Below are positions 29,189-39,173 of a DNA stretch of 64,000 nt, one piece after another. How positions within the stretch are numbered: the first letter of the stretch is position 1; each line of letters starts with the position of its first letter. The DNA comes from Chitinophaga pinensis (lineage in GTDB: Bacteria > Bacteroidota > Bacteroidia > Flavobacteriales > Flavobacteriaceae): the NCBI GenBank assembly GCA_945873505.1, contig CAMCDQ010000001.1, forward strand, positions 79,548 to 143,547, in the 5' to 3' direction. The notes beneath the pieces are model-generated. The model searched no databases. It worked only from the letters and a program-made list of their open reading frames with translations, and had not been told where the DNA came from. The position numbers were made by a program, and so were the translations under genes.

Positions 29189-30358
29189 ATGAAGAAATTT
29201 AATTCTTTATTTTACATAATTGTATTTACGCTTGTCAATTTTAATTGTCAAGCCCAATATAAACCAGCTATTGAAGTAAAAAAAGAAATCAATGCTAGAT
29301 TTTCAAAACTTTTAGATTTTCCAATTGATTCCGTTGCGATTCCAAGAAGTATGGATTGTTCAACTGGAGTGGTAAAAAAAGTAAAATCTAAAGATTGGAC
29401 AAGTGGTTTTTACGCAGGTAATCTTTGGCAGATTTACAAACTTACAGGCGATATTAGATACAAAGAAAAAGCCGCTTTATGGAATGCATTTATTGAAAAA
29501 GAAAAATTTAACAATACTACTCATGACATGGGTTTCAAAGTATATGGTAGTTTCGGTAAAGGTTTGGCAGTTGAAAATAATGAAAAGTATAAAAATATTA
29601 TTGTTAAAAGCGCTCAAACACTTATTTCCAGATTCAATCCAAAAATTGGCGCCATCCGATCTTGGAATCACAGCAAAGAACTTTTCGATTATCCAGTTAT
29701 TATTGACAACATGTTAAATCTCGAATTGTTATTTGAGGCATCAAAAATTTCTGGAGATCCTACTTTTAGAAATATTGCAATTCAACATGCAAATACTACG
29801 CTTAAAAATCATTTTAGAAAAGACAACAGTTGTTACCACGTAGTTGATTATGATACCGTTTCTCATGGAGTAAGAAAAAAAGCCACCTTTCAAGGATTCA
29901 AAGACGAATCATCATGGGCAAGAGGACAGTCCTGGGCTGTTTACGGTTTTACGATGTCTTATCGATATACTAAAAACAAAGAATATCTAAAACAAGCGGA
30001 AGCTACAGCCAAGTATTATATAAATTATAAAACATTGCCAGAAGATGGAATTTCCTATTGGGATTTCAATGATACGAGTATCCCTTATGCTCCAAGAGAT
30101 GCTTCTTCAGCAGCAATAATGGCTTCTGCATTACTAGAATTATATACTTTTACAAAAAACCATGCCTATTTAGACTATTCAAATAAAGTAATAAACACAC
30201 TAAGTTCTGATAAATATCTTTTAAATGATACTGTAAAAGGGCCATTTATTTTAAATCATAGTACTGGAAATTGGCCTAAAAAAGATGAAATTGACCAGCC
30301 AATTGTCTATGCTGATTATTATTTTTTGGAAGCAATTATTAGAAAACAATCCCTTTAA
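29189..30358 (+). CDS. GH88/GH105-like unsaturated glucuronyl hydrolase
   Basis: KDWTSGFYAGNLWQIYKLTGD, HDMGFKVYGSFGKG, DESSWARGQSWAVYGFTMSYRYTK, WDFNDTSIPYAPRDASSAAIMASALLEL. Start set to MKKFNSLFY. Confidence 0.88.
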   Translation: MKKFNSLFYIIVFTLVNFNCQAQYKPAIEVKKEINARFSKLLDFPIDSVAIPRSMDCSTGVVKKVKSKDWTSGFYAGNLWQIYKLTGDIRYKEKAALWNAFIEKEKFNNTTHDMGFKVYGSFGKGLAVENNEKYKNIIVKSAQTLISRFNPKIGAIRSWNHSKELFDYPVIIDNMLNLELLFEASKISGDPTFRNIAIQHANTTLKNHFRKDNSCYHVVDYDTVSHGVRKKATFQGFKDESSWARGQSWAVYGFTMSYRYTKNKEYLKQAEATAKYYINYKTLPEDGISYWDFNDTSIPYAPRDASSAAIMASALLELYTFTKNHAYLDYSNKVINTLSSDKYLLNDTVKGPFILNHSTGNWPKKDEIDQPIVYADYYFLEAIIRKQSL

Positions 30359-30363
30359 ATTTT

Positions 30364-32793
30364 ATGAAATTCAAAATTCACACTCGCTCTAACGCACTAG
30401 CGATAATTTTATTATTTGGTTTTAACGCTATCTATGCTCAAAAATCAGAAAGCGTAGTTCGTACTAAAACCAATATTGATTTGGGTTGGAATTATCTTGA
30501 AAACGATACTGAAAATCTTCCTGAAGTTAATAGTGCTTCGAATTGGGTTGCCTTAAACTTGCCTCATTCTTGGAACAGTCAAGACGCTACCGATAACGAT
30601 CCTGGCTACAGAAGAAGTGCCAGTTGGTACAAAAAAAATCTTGTTATTTCAAATATTGATTCTAATAAACTATATAAATTATATTTTGAAGGTTCCAATA
30701 TTACTACTAAAGTATATGTAAACGGCAAAGAAGTTGGCGAACATATTGGAGGTTATATCGGTTTTACTTTTGATATTTCTAAGGTTATTAAAGAAGGGAA
30801 TAACGAAGTTTTAATCCGAGTTGATAATAGTTATAATATTGAAATAATTCCATCTCAAAAAAGTGATTTCACTATTTATGGAGGAATAACCAGAGACGTT
30901 TGGTTGCTTTCTATGTCAAAAAATAATATAGATAACATTAAAATTACTACACCTCAAGTTTCAGAAAAAGTAGCTTCATTAAATGTAATTGCAACTGTAA
31001 AAAATCTTCAAATTCCAAGTAGTTTCAATTATGTTGCCCAATTATCTAATCCAAAAGGAAAAATAGTTGCAACTAAAAAAGGAAATTTATCAGGGGAAGA
31101 AACTTCAATTACTTTTAATGATATTAAAAATCCAGAATTATGGGATATCAACAAACCAAATTTATATTCTGTTTCTGTTTCATTGTTAGAAAATGGTATT
31201 GAAAAGGATAAAATTGAAGACAAAGTTGGTTTTAGATGGTTTGAATTTAAAGATAACGGTCCTTTTCTCCTTAATGGTAAAAGAGTTTTAATTCGTGGAA
31301 CACACCGTCACGAGGAACATGCGGGAGTTGGAGCAGCGATGTCAAACGAGCAACATCGAAAAGATATGGAATCCATAAAAGAAATGGGCGCGAATTTTGT
31401 ACGATTAGCACATTATCCCCAAGATCCAGAAATCTATAAAGCGTGTGATGAATTGGGTTTATTGGTTTGGGATGAATTGCCATGGTGTCGTGGTGGCATT
31501 GGAAATCAAGTTTGGCAAACCAATTCAAAAAATATGCTTACCGAAATAATACAACAAAATTACAATCATCCATCTATTATTCTTTGGTCGTTAGGAAATG
31601 AAATGAATTGGCTGCCAGATTTTGAAGATGGTGATAATACAGCAAAAACGAACATTTTCTTATCAGAGTTAAATGATATTGCACACAAATTAGACCCAAG
31701 TCGAAAAACGGCTATTCGTAAATATGAAGAAGGTTCAAAAATTGTAGATGTTTTTTCTCCTTCAATTTGGTCTGGTTGGTATTCTGGAAGTTATAAAAGT
31801 TATAAAAAAGCAATTGACAAATACAAATTAGATTACAAACACTTTATCCATGCAGAATATGGTGGTGATAGCCACGTTGGTCGCCATTCAGAAAACCCAA
31901 TTACTGGCGAAGGACAGATAAAATCGGAAGGTTGGGAAGAAGCAATCGTTCAAACCAAGGTGGCAAATATTGCACAAATCGGCGATTGGAGCGAAAATTA
32001 TATTGTTGATTTGTTTGATTGGCATTTACATATATCTGAAAACGACCCAACTTTTGTAGGAAATATGCAATGGGCATTCAAAGATTTTGCAACGCCTTTA
32101 CGTCCTGAAGATGATATTCCATATATGAATCAAAAAGGATTAGTTGATAGAAATGGAAATCCTAAAGATGCCTATTATGTATTCAAAAGTTATTGGAGCG
32201 ACAAACCATTTACCTACATCGAATCGCATACTTGGACAGAACGTCAAGGGCCAAAAAATACGCCTCGAATTTTGAATGTTTTTAGCAATTGCCCAAAAGT
32301 GGAGTTCTTCCAAAATGGAGTTTCTTTAGGAATTAAAGTTCGCGATATTACTGCTTTTCCTGCTTGTGGGCTGACTTGGGAAGTGAATTTTGCTGACGGA
32401 AAAAATACTTTTGTTGCTGTTGGAATTTCAAATGACGGAAAAAAAGTATCCGATACAATTGATGTGAATTATCGTTTTACTAAAAACGGACCAGCTGATG
32501 GACTGAAATTATCAGCTGAAAAAATGAAAAACGGAAATTATCTGGTAACTGCAATTGCAGTCGATAAAAACAAATTACGTTGTTTGGATTATGAAGACCG
32601 TGTCTATTTTCAATGTTTATCGGGTGGACAAACACTTAAAAACCAAGGAACTCCAACTGGAAGTGAATCTATAAAAATGGCAAATGGGAAAGCGTCAATT
32701 GAAGTTATTCCAGATTCAACAAGCGATTCTATCGAAATGAATATCCTGAATCAAAATTTTAAAGGAGAATTTTTAAAGTTTAAAAAACAATAA
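30364..32793 (+). CDS. Glycoside hydrolase family 2 (beta-glucuronidase/beta-galactosidase-like)
   Basis: NLPHSWNSQDATDNDPGYRRSASWYKK, RGTHRHEEHAGVGAAM, ILWSLGNEMNW (acid/base), IHAEYGGD (nucleophile region). Confidence 0.9.
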   Translation: MKFKIHTRSNALAIILLFGFNAIYAQKSESVVRTKTNIDLGWNYLENDTENLPEVNSASNWVALNLPHSWNSQDATDNDPGYRRSASWYKKNLVISNIDSNKLYKLYFEGSNITTKVYVNGKEVGEHIGGYIGFTFDISKVIKEGNNEVLIRVDNSYNIEIIPSQKSDFTIYGGITRDVWLLSMSKNNIDNIKITTPQVSEKVASLNVIATVKNLQIPSSFNYVAQLSNPKGKIVATKKGNLSGEETSITFNDIKNPELWDINKPNLYSVSVSLLENGIEKDKIEDKVGFRWFEFKDNGPFLLNGKRVLIRGTHRHEEHAGVGAAMSNEQHRKDMESIKEMGANFVRLAHYPQDPEIYKACDELGLLVWDELPWCRGGIGNQVWQTNSKNMLTEIIQQNYNHPSIILWSLGNEMNWLPDFEDGDNTAKTNIFLSELNDIAHKLDPSRKTAIRKYEEGSKIVDVFSPSIWSGWYSGSYKSYKKAIDKYKLDYKHFIHAEYGGDSHVGRHSENPITGEGQIKSEGWEEAIVQTKVANIAQIGDWSENYIVDLFDWHLHISENDPTFVGNMQWAFKDFATPLRPEDDIPYMNQKGLVDRNGNPKDAYYVFKSYWSDKPFTYIESHTWTERQGPKNTPRILNVFSNCPKVEFFQNGVSLGIKVRDITAFPACGLTWEVNFADGKNTFVAVGISNDGKKVSDTIDVNYRFTKNGPADGLKLSAEKMKNGNYLVTAIAVDKNKLRCLDYEDRVYFQCLSGGQTLKNQGTPTGSESIKMANGKASIEVIPDSTSDSIEMNILNQNFKGEFLKFKKQ

Positions 32794-32817
32794 TTTAGGT
32801 AGTTCTACCTCTTTCAA

Positions 32818-33993
32818 ATGAAAAAAATAAGTCTAAAAGTTGTTGTGTTATTTATTGGAATTACGGCTATTAGTTGTTCCAATATCAAAATGGCTTTTAA
32901 TTTAAATGAAATTGAAAGAAGTCGCGTGCTTAAAAATGCGGGTGCTTATTTGAATGAACTACCTGAAACGGTAACGACTTCTTTTTGTGATAGAAGCTCG
33001 GGAACCCATCACGATTTTTACTCCGAAGGAGATTATTGGTGGCCTGACGAAAAAAATCCAAACGGTCCCTATATTAGAAAAGACGGTTTGACCAATCCAG
33101 CAAATTTCACGGCGCACCGAGAAGCATTAATTCGGTTTAGCCAACTATCGGGTGCTTTAGCTTCGGCTTATGTACTAACAAATGATAAAAAATATGCTGA
33201 TAAATTAGCACTTCATTTGAAAGCCTGGTTTGTAAATCAGAATACTAAAATGAATGCTAATTTGCTATATGCTCAAGCAATAAAAGGAGTGGCAACAGGT
33301 CGTGGAATTGGAATTATTGACACAGTACATTTGGTTGAGGTTACCAAAGCTATCAAAGCTATTGAGAATTCTTCGGCACTTTCAAAAGCAGATTTAGACG
33401 CTATAAAATTATGGTTTTCAAATTATTTGAATTGGATTACGACTCATGAATATGGAATTGCAGAACGTGATAACGGCAATAATCACAGTGTTTGTTGGAC
33501 AATGCAAGTCGCTGCTTTTGCCGATTTGACAAAGGATACTAAAACGATGGACTTTTGTAGAAATTTCTATAAAACTTCACTTTTGCCGAATCAAATGGAT
33601 AAAGATGGTGGTTTTCCATTGGAATTAAAACGAACAAAACCGTATGGTTATTCTTTATTTAATTTGGATGCAATGACAAGTATTTGCCAAATACTATCAA
33701 CAAAACAAGAAAATCTATTCGCTTTTACAACACCCGACAGAAAAAATTTAGAATTGGGAATAAAATTCATGATTCCTTATATCGAAAACAAATCACTTTG
33801 GCCGTTTCAACACGATGTAATGTATTGGGAGGAATGGCCTGTACGCCAATCGAGTTTACTTTTTGGAGGAATTGCATTTAAAAATAAAAAGTATATCGAA
33901 TTATGGAAATCGCTCAAGGCAAATGTTACAACGCCTGAAATAATTAGAAATACGCCTGTTAAATACCCAATTTTATGGGTTTTGAATAATTAA
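32818..33993 (+). CDS. Alginate_lyase superfamily (PF05426-type) lipoprotein, putative polysaccharide lyase
   Basis: Lipobox ITAISCSN; GDYWWPDEKNPNGPYIRKDGLTNP, KLALHLKAWFVNQNTKMNANLLYAQ, RGIGIIDTVH, DNGNNHSVCW. Confidence 0.75.
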   Translation: MKKISLKVVVLFIGITAISCSNIKMAFNLNEIERSRVLKNAGAYLNELPETVTTSFCDRSSGTHHDFYSEGDYWWPDEKNPNGPYIRKDGLTNPANFTAHREALIRFSQLSGALASAYVLTNDKKYADKLALHLKAWFVNQNTKMNANLLYAQAIKGVATGRGIGIIDTVHLVEVTKAIKAIENSSALSKADLDAIKLWFSNYLNWITTHEYGIAERDNGNNHSVCWTMQVAAFADLTKDTKTMDFCRNFYKTSLLPNQMDKDGGFPLELKRTKPYGYSLFNLDAMTSICQILSTKQENLFAFTTPDRKNLELGIKFMIPYIENKSLWPFQHDVMYWEEWPVRQSSLLFGGIAFKNKKYIELWKSLKANVTTPEIIRNTPVKYPILWVLNN

Positions 33994-34078
33994 AAAAGCA
34001 CAAATCGTTTAAACCTTTTTGAATAGTAATAGTCTTAAAAACATTAATAAAACAACAACAAATAACAAATAAATCATA

Positions 34079-35689
34079 ATGAAAAAGTTAATTGCAGTAG
34101 CACTTTTAGGTATTTTATCAATTGCCCCTATAATTGCCCAAAAAAAATCAAAACCAAATGTTCTTTTTATCGCAGTTGATGATTTGAAACCTGTGTTAGG
34201 TTGTTATGGAGATAAAATTATTAAAACGCCAAATATTGATCGATTAGCAAAAATGGGTACAGTTTTTTTGAATAATTATTGCCAACAAGCGGTTTGCGGA
34301 CCAACACGTGCAAGTCTTTTAACAGGAATGCGTCCAGATGTAACTAAAATCCGTGATTTACACACTAAAATGAGGGATATGAATCCTAATATTGTTACGC
34401 TTCCCGAATATTTTATTAGTCAAGGTTACACCACTTCTGGAATTGGTAAAATATTTCATCCGAGTTGTGTAGACAAAAAATTTGATCCACAATCTTGGTC
34501 TATTCCGTTTTTAGTTGCGAAAGAATCAGATTATTCTAACGGATTATCAGTTCAAAAACATTATCAATCGCCCGAATTAAAAGCATTAAGTGCAAAAGAA
34601 GAAGTTCTAACTGCTCAAGATGGAAAAGGGAAAAAGAAAAGTAAAAAAGAAGCAGATGATGAAGAGGGCGCAAGAGGACCTGCTTTTGAATGTCTGGATT
34701 TACCAGATGATGCCTATGATGACGGTGTCAGCGCTAAACTTGCAGTAAAACAAATTGAAATGTTAAATGCAGCAAAAAAACCATTTTTCATGGCAGTTGG
34801 ATTTCGTAAACCACATTTACCTTTTGTATCACCAAAAAAATATTGGGATTTGTACAAGCGTGAAGACATGCCGGTAGCTGAATTTCAAGAACATGCGGCT
34901 AATAGTAAAATCTTTTCTTATCAATATCCTGGCGAATTGACTAATTATTCGGGGGTTAAAGAATTTGCCAAATTTGATAAAAACGAAGCTAATGAATTTG
35001 GATTAGCCATCGATAAACAAAAAGAATTAATTCATGCTTATTATGCTGCGGTTTCTTATACCGATGCTCAAGTTGGAATTTTATTGAACACATTAGAAAA
35101 ATTAGGAACACTTAATAATACCATTATTGTCCTTTGGGGAGATCACGGTTGGCATTTAGGAGACCATGATATGTGGGGAAAACACACAAATTATGAGCAA
35201 GCTACCAAAGCACCTTTAATTATTGCTGCACCAGGATTGAAAGCAGGTCAAACTAAATCGATGACCGAATTTGTGGATGTTTATCCTACACTTTGTGAAT
35301 TATCTGGAGGAAAAGTACCAACGTATTTAGACGGAAAAAGTTTGGTTCCTGTAATGAAAAACAATAAAGCTTCAGTAAAAGAATACGCAATGAGTCAGTA
35401 TCCTCGAAAAATGGATAAAGCTGATATTAATAAAGTTGAAGATGGAAAAGGAAAATTAATGGGGTATTCTATGCGAACCGAACAATACCGTTATACCATT
35501 TGGTTGAAAAATTTCACAAGTGACCAAGCCTATAGTGCTGATAAAGTATATAATATAGAATTATACGATTATGTGAAAGATCCATTAGAAAAAGTAAATG
35601 TTTTTGACGATAAGAAATATGCAGAAATTGCTGCCGATTTAGATAAAAAATTGGTTGCTTATTTCAAATCAAAAGAAGTTAAACTGTAA
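34079..35689 (+). CDS. S1-family sulfatase (iduronate-2-sulfatase-like), paralog 1
   Basis: LFIAVDDLKPVLGCYGDKIIKTPNIDRLA; CGPTR active-site motif; WGDHGWHLGDHDMWGKHTNYE. Confidence 0.92.
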   Translation: MKKLIAVALLGILSIAPIIAQKKSKPNVLFIAVDDLKPVLGCYGDKIIKTPNIDRLAKMGTVFLNNYCQQAVCGPTRASLLTGMRPDVTKIRDLHTKMRDMNPNIVTLPEYFISQGYTTSGIGKIFHPSCVDKKFDPQSWSIPFLVAKESDYSNGLSVQKHYQSPELKALSAKEEVLTAQDGKGKKKSKKEADDEEGARGPAFECLDLPDDAYDDGVSAKLAVKQIEMLNAAKKPFFMAVGFRKPHLPFVSPKKYWDLYKREDMPVAEFQEHAANSKIFSYQYPGELTNYSGVKEFAKFDKNEANEFGLAIDKQKELIHAYYAAVSYTDAQVGILLNTLEKLGTLNNTIIVLWGDHGWHLGDHDMWGKHTNYEQATKAPLIIAAPGLKAGQTKSMTEFVDVYPTLCELSGGKVPTYLDGKSLVPVMKNNKASVKEYAMSQYPRKMDKADINKVEDGKGKLMGYSMRTEQYRYTIWLKNFTSDQAYSADKVYNIELYDYVKDPLEKVNVFDDKKYAEIAADLDKKLVAYFKSKEVKL

Positions 35690-35701
35690 CGTATATCAAT
35701 T

Positions 35702-37324
35702 ATGAAAAATCAATATTTCAAATTTGCTTCGCTTTTATTCTTGTTTGTAATTTCAAATACTGTCATTGCACAAAAGAAACAAGCAACAAAACCAAATATT
35801 TTATTTATTGCAGTGGATGATTTAAAACCGCTTTTGGGATGCTATGGAAATACGTTAGTTAAATCTCCAAACATTGATAGATTGGCAAAAATGGCCACTG
35901 TTTTTGATAAAAATTATTGCCAGCAAGCTATTTGTGGTCCAACACGTGCAAGTATTATGACTGGAACTCGACCAGATGCTACAAAAATCTGGAATTTAAC
36001 AACTCAAATGAGAGAGGCAAATCCGAATACTTTGACACTTCCTCAATATTTAATTTCACAAGGATATACCACTTCAGGAATTGGAAAAATTTACCATCCT
36101 TCAAGTGCTATTGGTGGCGTTGATCCAGTATCTTGGAGTATTCCGTATTTAAAATCTAAAGAATCAGATTTTCCAGCGGAATTTGGAATCCCTGCAAACG
36201 GGCAATACCAGTTGCCTGAAACGAAAGATAGAATGACACCAGAAATCATTGCTGAAAGAAAAAAACAGAGTAAAGATTTGGCAGCAAATGATGAAAATCC
36301 TAAAAGTATCAAAGGACCTTCAACAGAATGTATGGATGTGCCTGACAATGCATATCAAGACGGAGTGAATGCATTATTGGCAAAAGAACAAATCATCAAA
36401 CTTTCTAAAGATAATAAGCCGTTTTTTATGGCTGTCGGATTTTCTAAACCCCATTTACCATTCGTAGCACCAAAAAAATATTGGGATTTATACAAACGCG
36501 AAGAGATGCCAATTGCTCCATTTCAAGAGCATTCTAAAAATGGTCCCCTAATTGCTTATCATCAATCTGGTGAATTACGTAATTATTTGGACATTCCTGA
36601 ATTTGCAACCTTACCTGCAGATTCCCTTCGAATAGGTTTGCAACTTGAAAAACAAAGAGAACTTATCCATGGCTATCATGCTGCAATTTCCTACATGGAT
36701 GCGCAAGTTGGAATTTTATTGAATACTTTAGAAGAACTGGGAACCCTTGATAATACAATTATTGTGCTTTGGGGCGATCACGGTTGGCATTTAGGCGACC
36801 ACGATTTATGGCACAAACACACCAATTTTGAACAAGCCACAAGAGCACCATTAATCATTGCTGGTCCTGGAATTAAAGCTGGTAAAACAAGTTCATTAAC
36901 AGAATTTGTCGATGTATTTCCAACAATTTGTGATTTGGCAGGTATTTCTATTCCTAAAAACTTGGACGGAAAAAGTTTAAAACCTTTGATGTTAAACAAT
37001 AAAACTAAAGGGAAAGAATATTCTATTAGCCAATATCCAAGAAAATTAAAGAAACTTGAAATGATTAAAAAAGGATATACCGATGCTAAAATGATGGGCT
37101 ACAGTTTGCGAACAGATCAATACCGTTATACCATTTGGATGAACAACTTTACGAGTAAAGATATTTTCAATGAATCGCAAGTTTATGCTTCTGAAATGTA
37201 TGATTATGTAAAAGATCCTTTGGAAAAAATAAATGTTGTAAATGATAAAAATTATACTTCAATTTCAGCTTCATTAAAATCAAAAATGATTGCATTTTTT
37301 AAGAGTCAAGAAACGAAACAATAA
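35702..37324 (+). CDS. S1-family sulfatase (iduronate-2-sulfatase-like), paralog 2
   Basis: AVDDLKPLLGCYGNTLVKSPNIDRLA; ICGPTRASIMTG; WGDHGWHLGDHDLWHKHTNFE. Confidence 0.92.
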   Translation: MKNQYFKFASLLFLFVISNTVIAQKKQATKPNILFIAVDDLKPLLGCYGNTLVKSPNIDRLAKMATVFDKNYCQQAICGPTRASIMTGTRPDATKIWNLTTQMREANPNTLTLPQYLISQGYTTSGIGKIYHPSSAIGGVDPVSWSIPYLKSKESDFPAEFGIPANGQYQLPETKDRMTPEIIAERKKQSKDLAANDENPKSIKGPSTECMDVPDNAYQDGVNALLAKEQIIKLSKDNKPFFMAVGFSKPHLPFVAPKKYWDLYKREEMPIAPFQEHSKNGPLIAYHQSGELRNYLDIPEFATLPADSLRIGLQLEKQRELIHGYHAAISYMDAQVGILLNTLEELGTLDNTIIVLWGDHGWHLGDHDLWHKHTNFEQATRAPLIIAGPGIKAGKTSSLTEFVDVFPTICDLAGISIPKNLDGKSLKPLMLNNKTKGKEYSISQYPRKLKKLEMIKKGYTDAKMMGYSLRTDQYRYTIWMNNFTSKDIFNESQVYASEMYDYVKDPLEKINVVNDKNYTSISASLKSKMIAFFKSQETKQ

Positions 37325-37342
37325 GTTACAAATAATTTTTAT

Positions 37343-39151
37343 ATGAAAAAAAACTATTTCCTTTTATTTCTAATAATTGTATTGTTACAAGGAAATAGTC
37401 ATGCTCAAACGTCAAGTTTGGTTTCTGTTGGAACTAATGGTCGTTTAGTCTATACCGCTGACGTAAAAGGCAATGTTGTTCCCGATTTTAGCGCGGTGGG
37501 TTATAGGAATAGTGAAGCGCCAATTCCAACAGTTGGCGTGGTACTCATTGTAAATCCTATTGTTGGGGATAATTTAGCTAACGTGCAAAATGCTATCAAT
37601 CAAGTAGCAGCAATGCCATTAGATGCAAATGGTTTTCGAGGAGCAATACTTTTTACAGCAGGCACCTATAATATTAGTGATACGGTTACTATTTCAGCAA
37701 GTGGGATTGTTCTTCGTGGTGTTGGTTTTAATGGAAGTGGAACTAATTTTATTGCTACAAAAACTTCACAACACATACTATTTGATTTTATTGGAAGTTT
37801 TGGAACGGCCTACAATTCTGCAAATTCAACAAGAAAAGCGATAACAGATTTATATGTGCCAATTGGTGCAAAGCAAATAACAGTTGCTTCGGGGCATAGT
37901 TTTGCAATTGGCGACAAAGTTTTCGTACATCGAATTCCTAATGCTGCATGGATAAATTTATTAGGCATGAATTTATTATCTACTATCGATCCAGCTGCTA
38001 CTAATTGGACTGCGGATGCTTATGACATGGATTCTGAAAGAAAAATAATGAACATAAATGGTAATGTTATCACTTTGGATGCGCCAATAATGGATATTAT
38101 TGATCCTGTTTATTCCACTGGTGAATTGGTGAAATTTACCGATAATAGAATAAATAATTGTGGTATCGAAAACATGAAAATTTCTTCTATTTATGCTTCT
38201 TCTACAGATGAAAATCATGGTTGGGAAGCAGTATCTTTTGATAATATTTACAATAGCTGGGCTCGAAATTTAGATGTGTATTATTTTGGATATTCGGCAG
38301 TTCATATTAATTCTGATGCAAGTTTTATAACTGTTGATAGTTGTAAAATGTTGGATGCAAAATCTATAATTGATGGCGGTAGAAGATATTCTTTTGATAT
38401 TGACGGGCAACGTTGTTTGGTTCAGAATTGTACCACCAGAAATGGACGTCACGATTATGTAAACGGAAGTAGAACTTGTGGCCCGAATGTTTTTTATAAT
38501 TCTACAGCTACAATTCAACATAGTGATATTGGCCCTCACCATCGTTGGGCAACAGGAATTTTATTTGATAATTTAACTGGTGACGGAAGAATGGATGTGC
38601 AAAACCGGTTGGTCATGGGAAGTGGCCACGGATGGTCTGGTGGTCAAATCATGTTTTGGAATTGCAATGCTAATAGAATGGTAATTCAAGATCCACCAGG
38701 TGATCATATTAATTGGACAATTGGTTGCATTAGTCCAGATATTACAGGTAATGGAGATGCTACGACAGAGCCAATAGGCGTTATTCAATCTCAAGGAACA
38801 CGAATTTCAGCTATTCCGAGTTTGTTTATGGCACAATTAAATGACAGACTTGCCACTTTATCTAACAATCAATTCGATTTCATAAGTAAGGAAAACGCAT
38901 TTTTTATTGCTCCAAATCCAGCAAAATCTCAAATTACAATTCATTCAAATCAACCATTTAATTCAAGTAGTAAAATTTCTGTATTAAATCTAAATGGCCA
39001 AATTGTAAAAAAACAAATGAAAATAGTTGCTAATTCAGATGATAAATTAACATTCAATTTTGATGTATCGGATTTAAATGATGGCATCTATTTTGCTAAA
39101 ATAATAAACGACACGAATTCTAAAACCATTAAATTTATCCTCAAAAAATAG
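37343..39151 (+). CDS. Beta-helix (pectate-lyase-superfamily-like) protein with T9SS type A sorting domain
   Basis: GIVLRGVGFNGSGTNF, beta-helix repeats; C-terminal FFIAPNPAKSQITIHSN...NDGIYFAKIINDTNSKTIKFILKK. Confidence 0.7.
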   Translation: MKKNYFLLFLIIVLLQGNSHAQTSSLVSVGTNGRLVYTADVKGNVVPDFSAVGYRNSEAPIPTVGVVLIVNPIVGDNLANVQNAINQVAAMPLDANGFRGAILFTAGTYNISDTVTISASGIVLRGVGFNGSGTNFIATKTSQHILFDFIGSFGTAYNSANSTRKAITDLYVPIGAKQITVASGHSFAIGDKVFVHRIPNAAWINLLGMNLLSTIDPAATNWTADAYDMDSERKIMNINGNVITLDAPIMDIIDPVYSTGELVKFTDNRINNCGIENMKISSIYASSTDENHGWEAVSFDNIYNSWARNLDVYYFGYSAVHINSDASFITVDSCKMLDAKSIIDGGRRYSFDIDGQRCLVQNCTTRNGRHDYVNGSRTCGPNVFYNSTATIQHSDIGPHHRWATGILFDNLTGDGRMDVQNRLVMGSGHGWSGGQIMFWNCNANRMVIQDPPGDHINWTIGCISPDITGNGDATTEPIGVIQSQGTRISAIPSLFMAQLNDRLATLSNNQFDFISKENAFFIAPNPAKSQITIHSNQPFNSSSKISVLNLNGQIVKKQMKIVANSDDKLTFNFDVSDLNDGIYFAKIINDTNSKTIKFILKK

Positions 39152-39173
39152 ATTTAAGTAATACAATTTACCA

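Noticed and set aside
38270-38542. 90-aa minus-strand ORF and similar antisense ORFs in the T9SS beta-helix genes
   Set aside because: Low-complexity Ile/Thr/Asn-rich translations antisense to beta-helix repeats; no support as genes.
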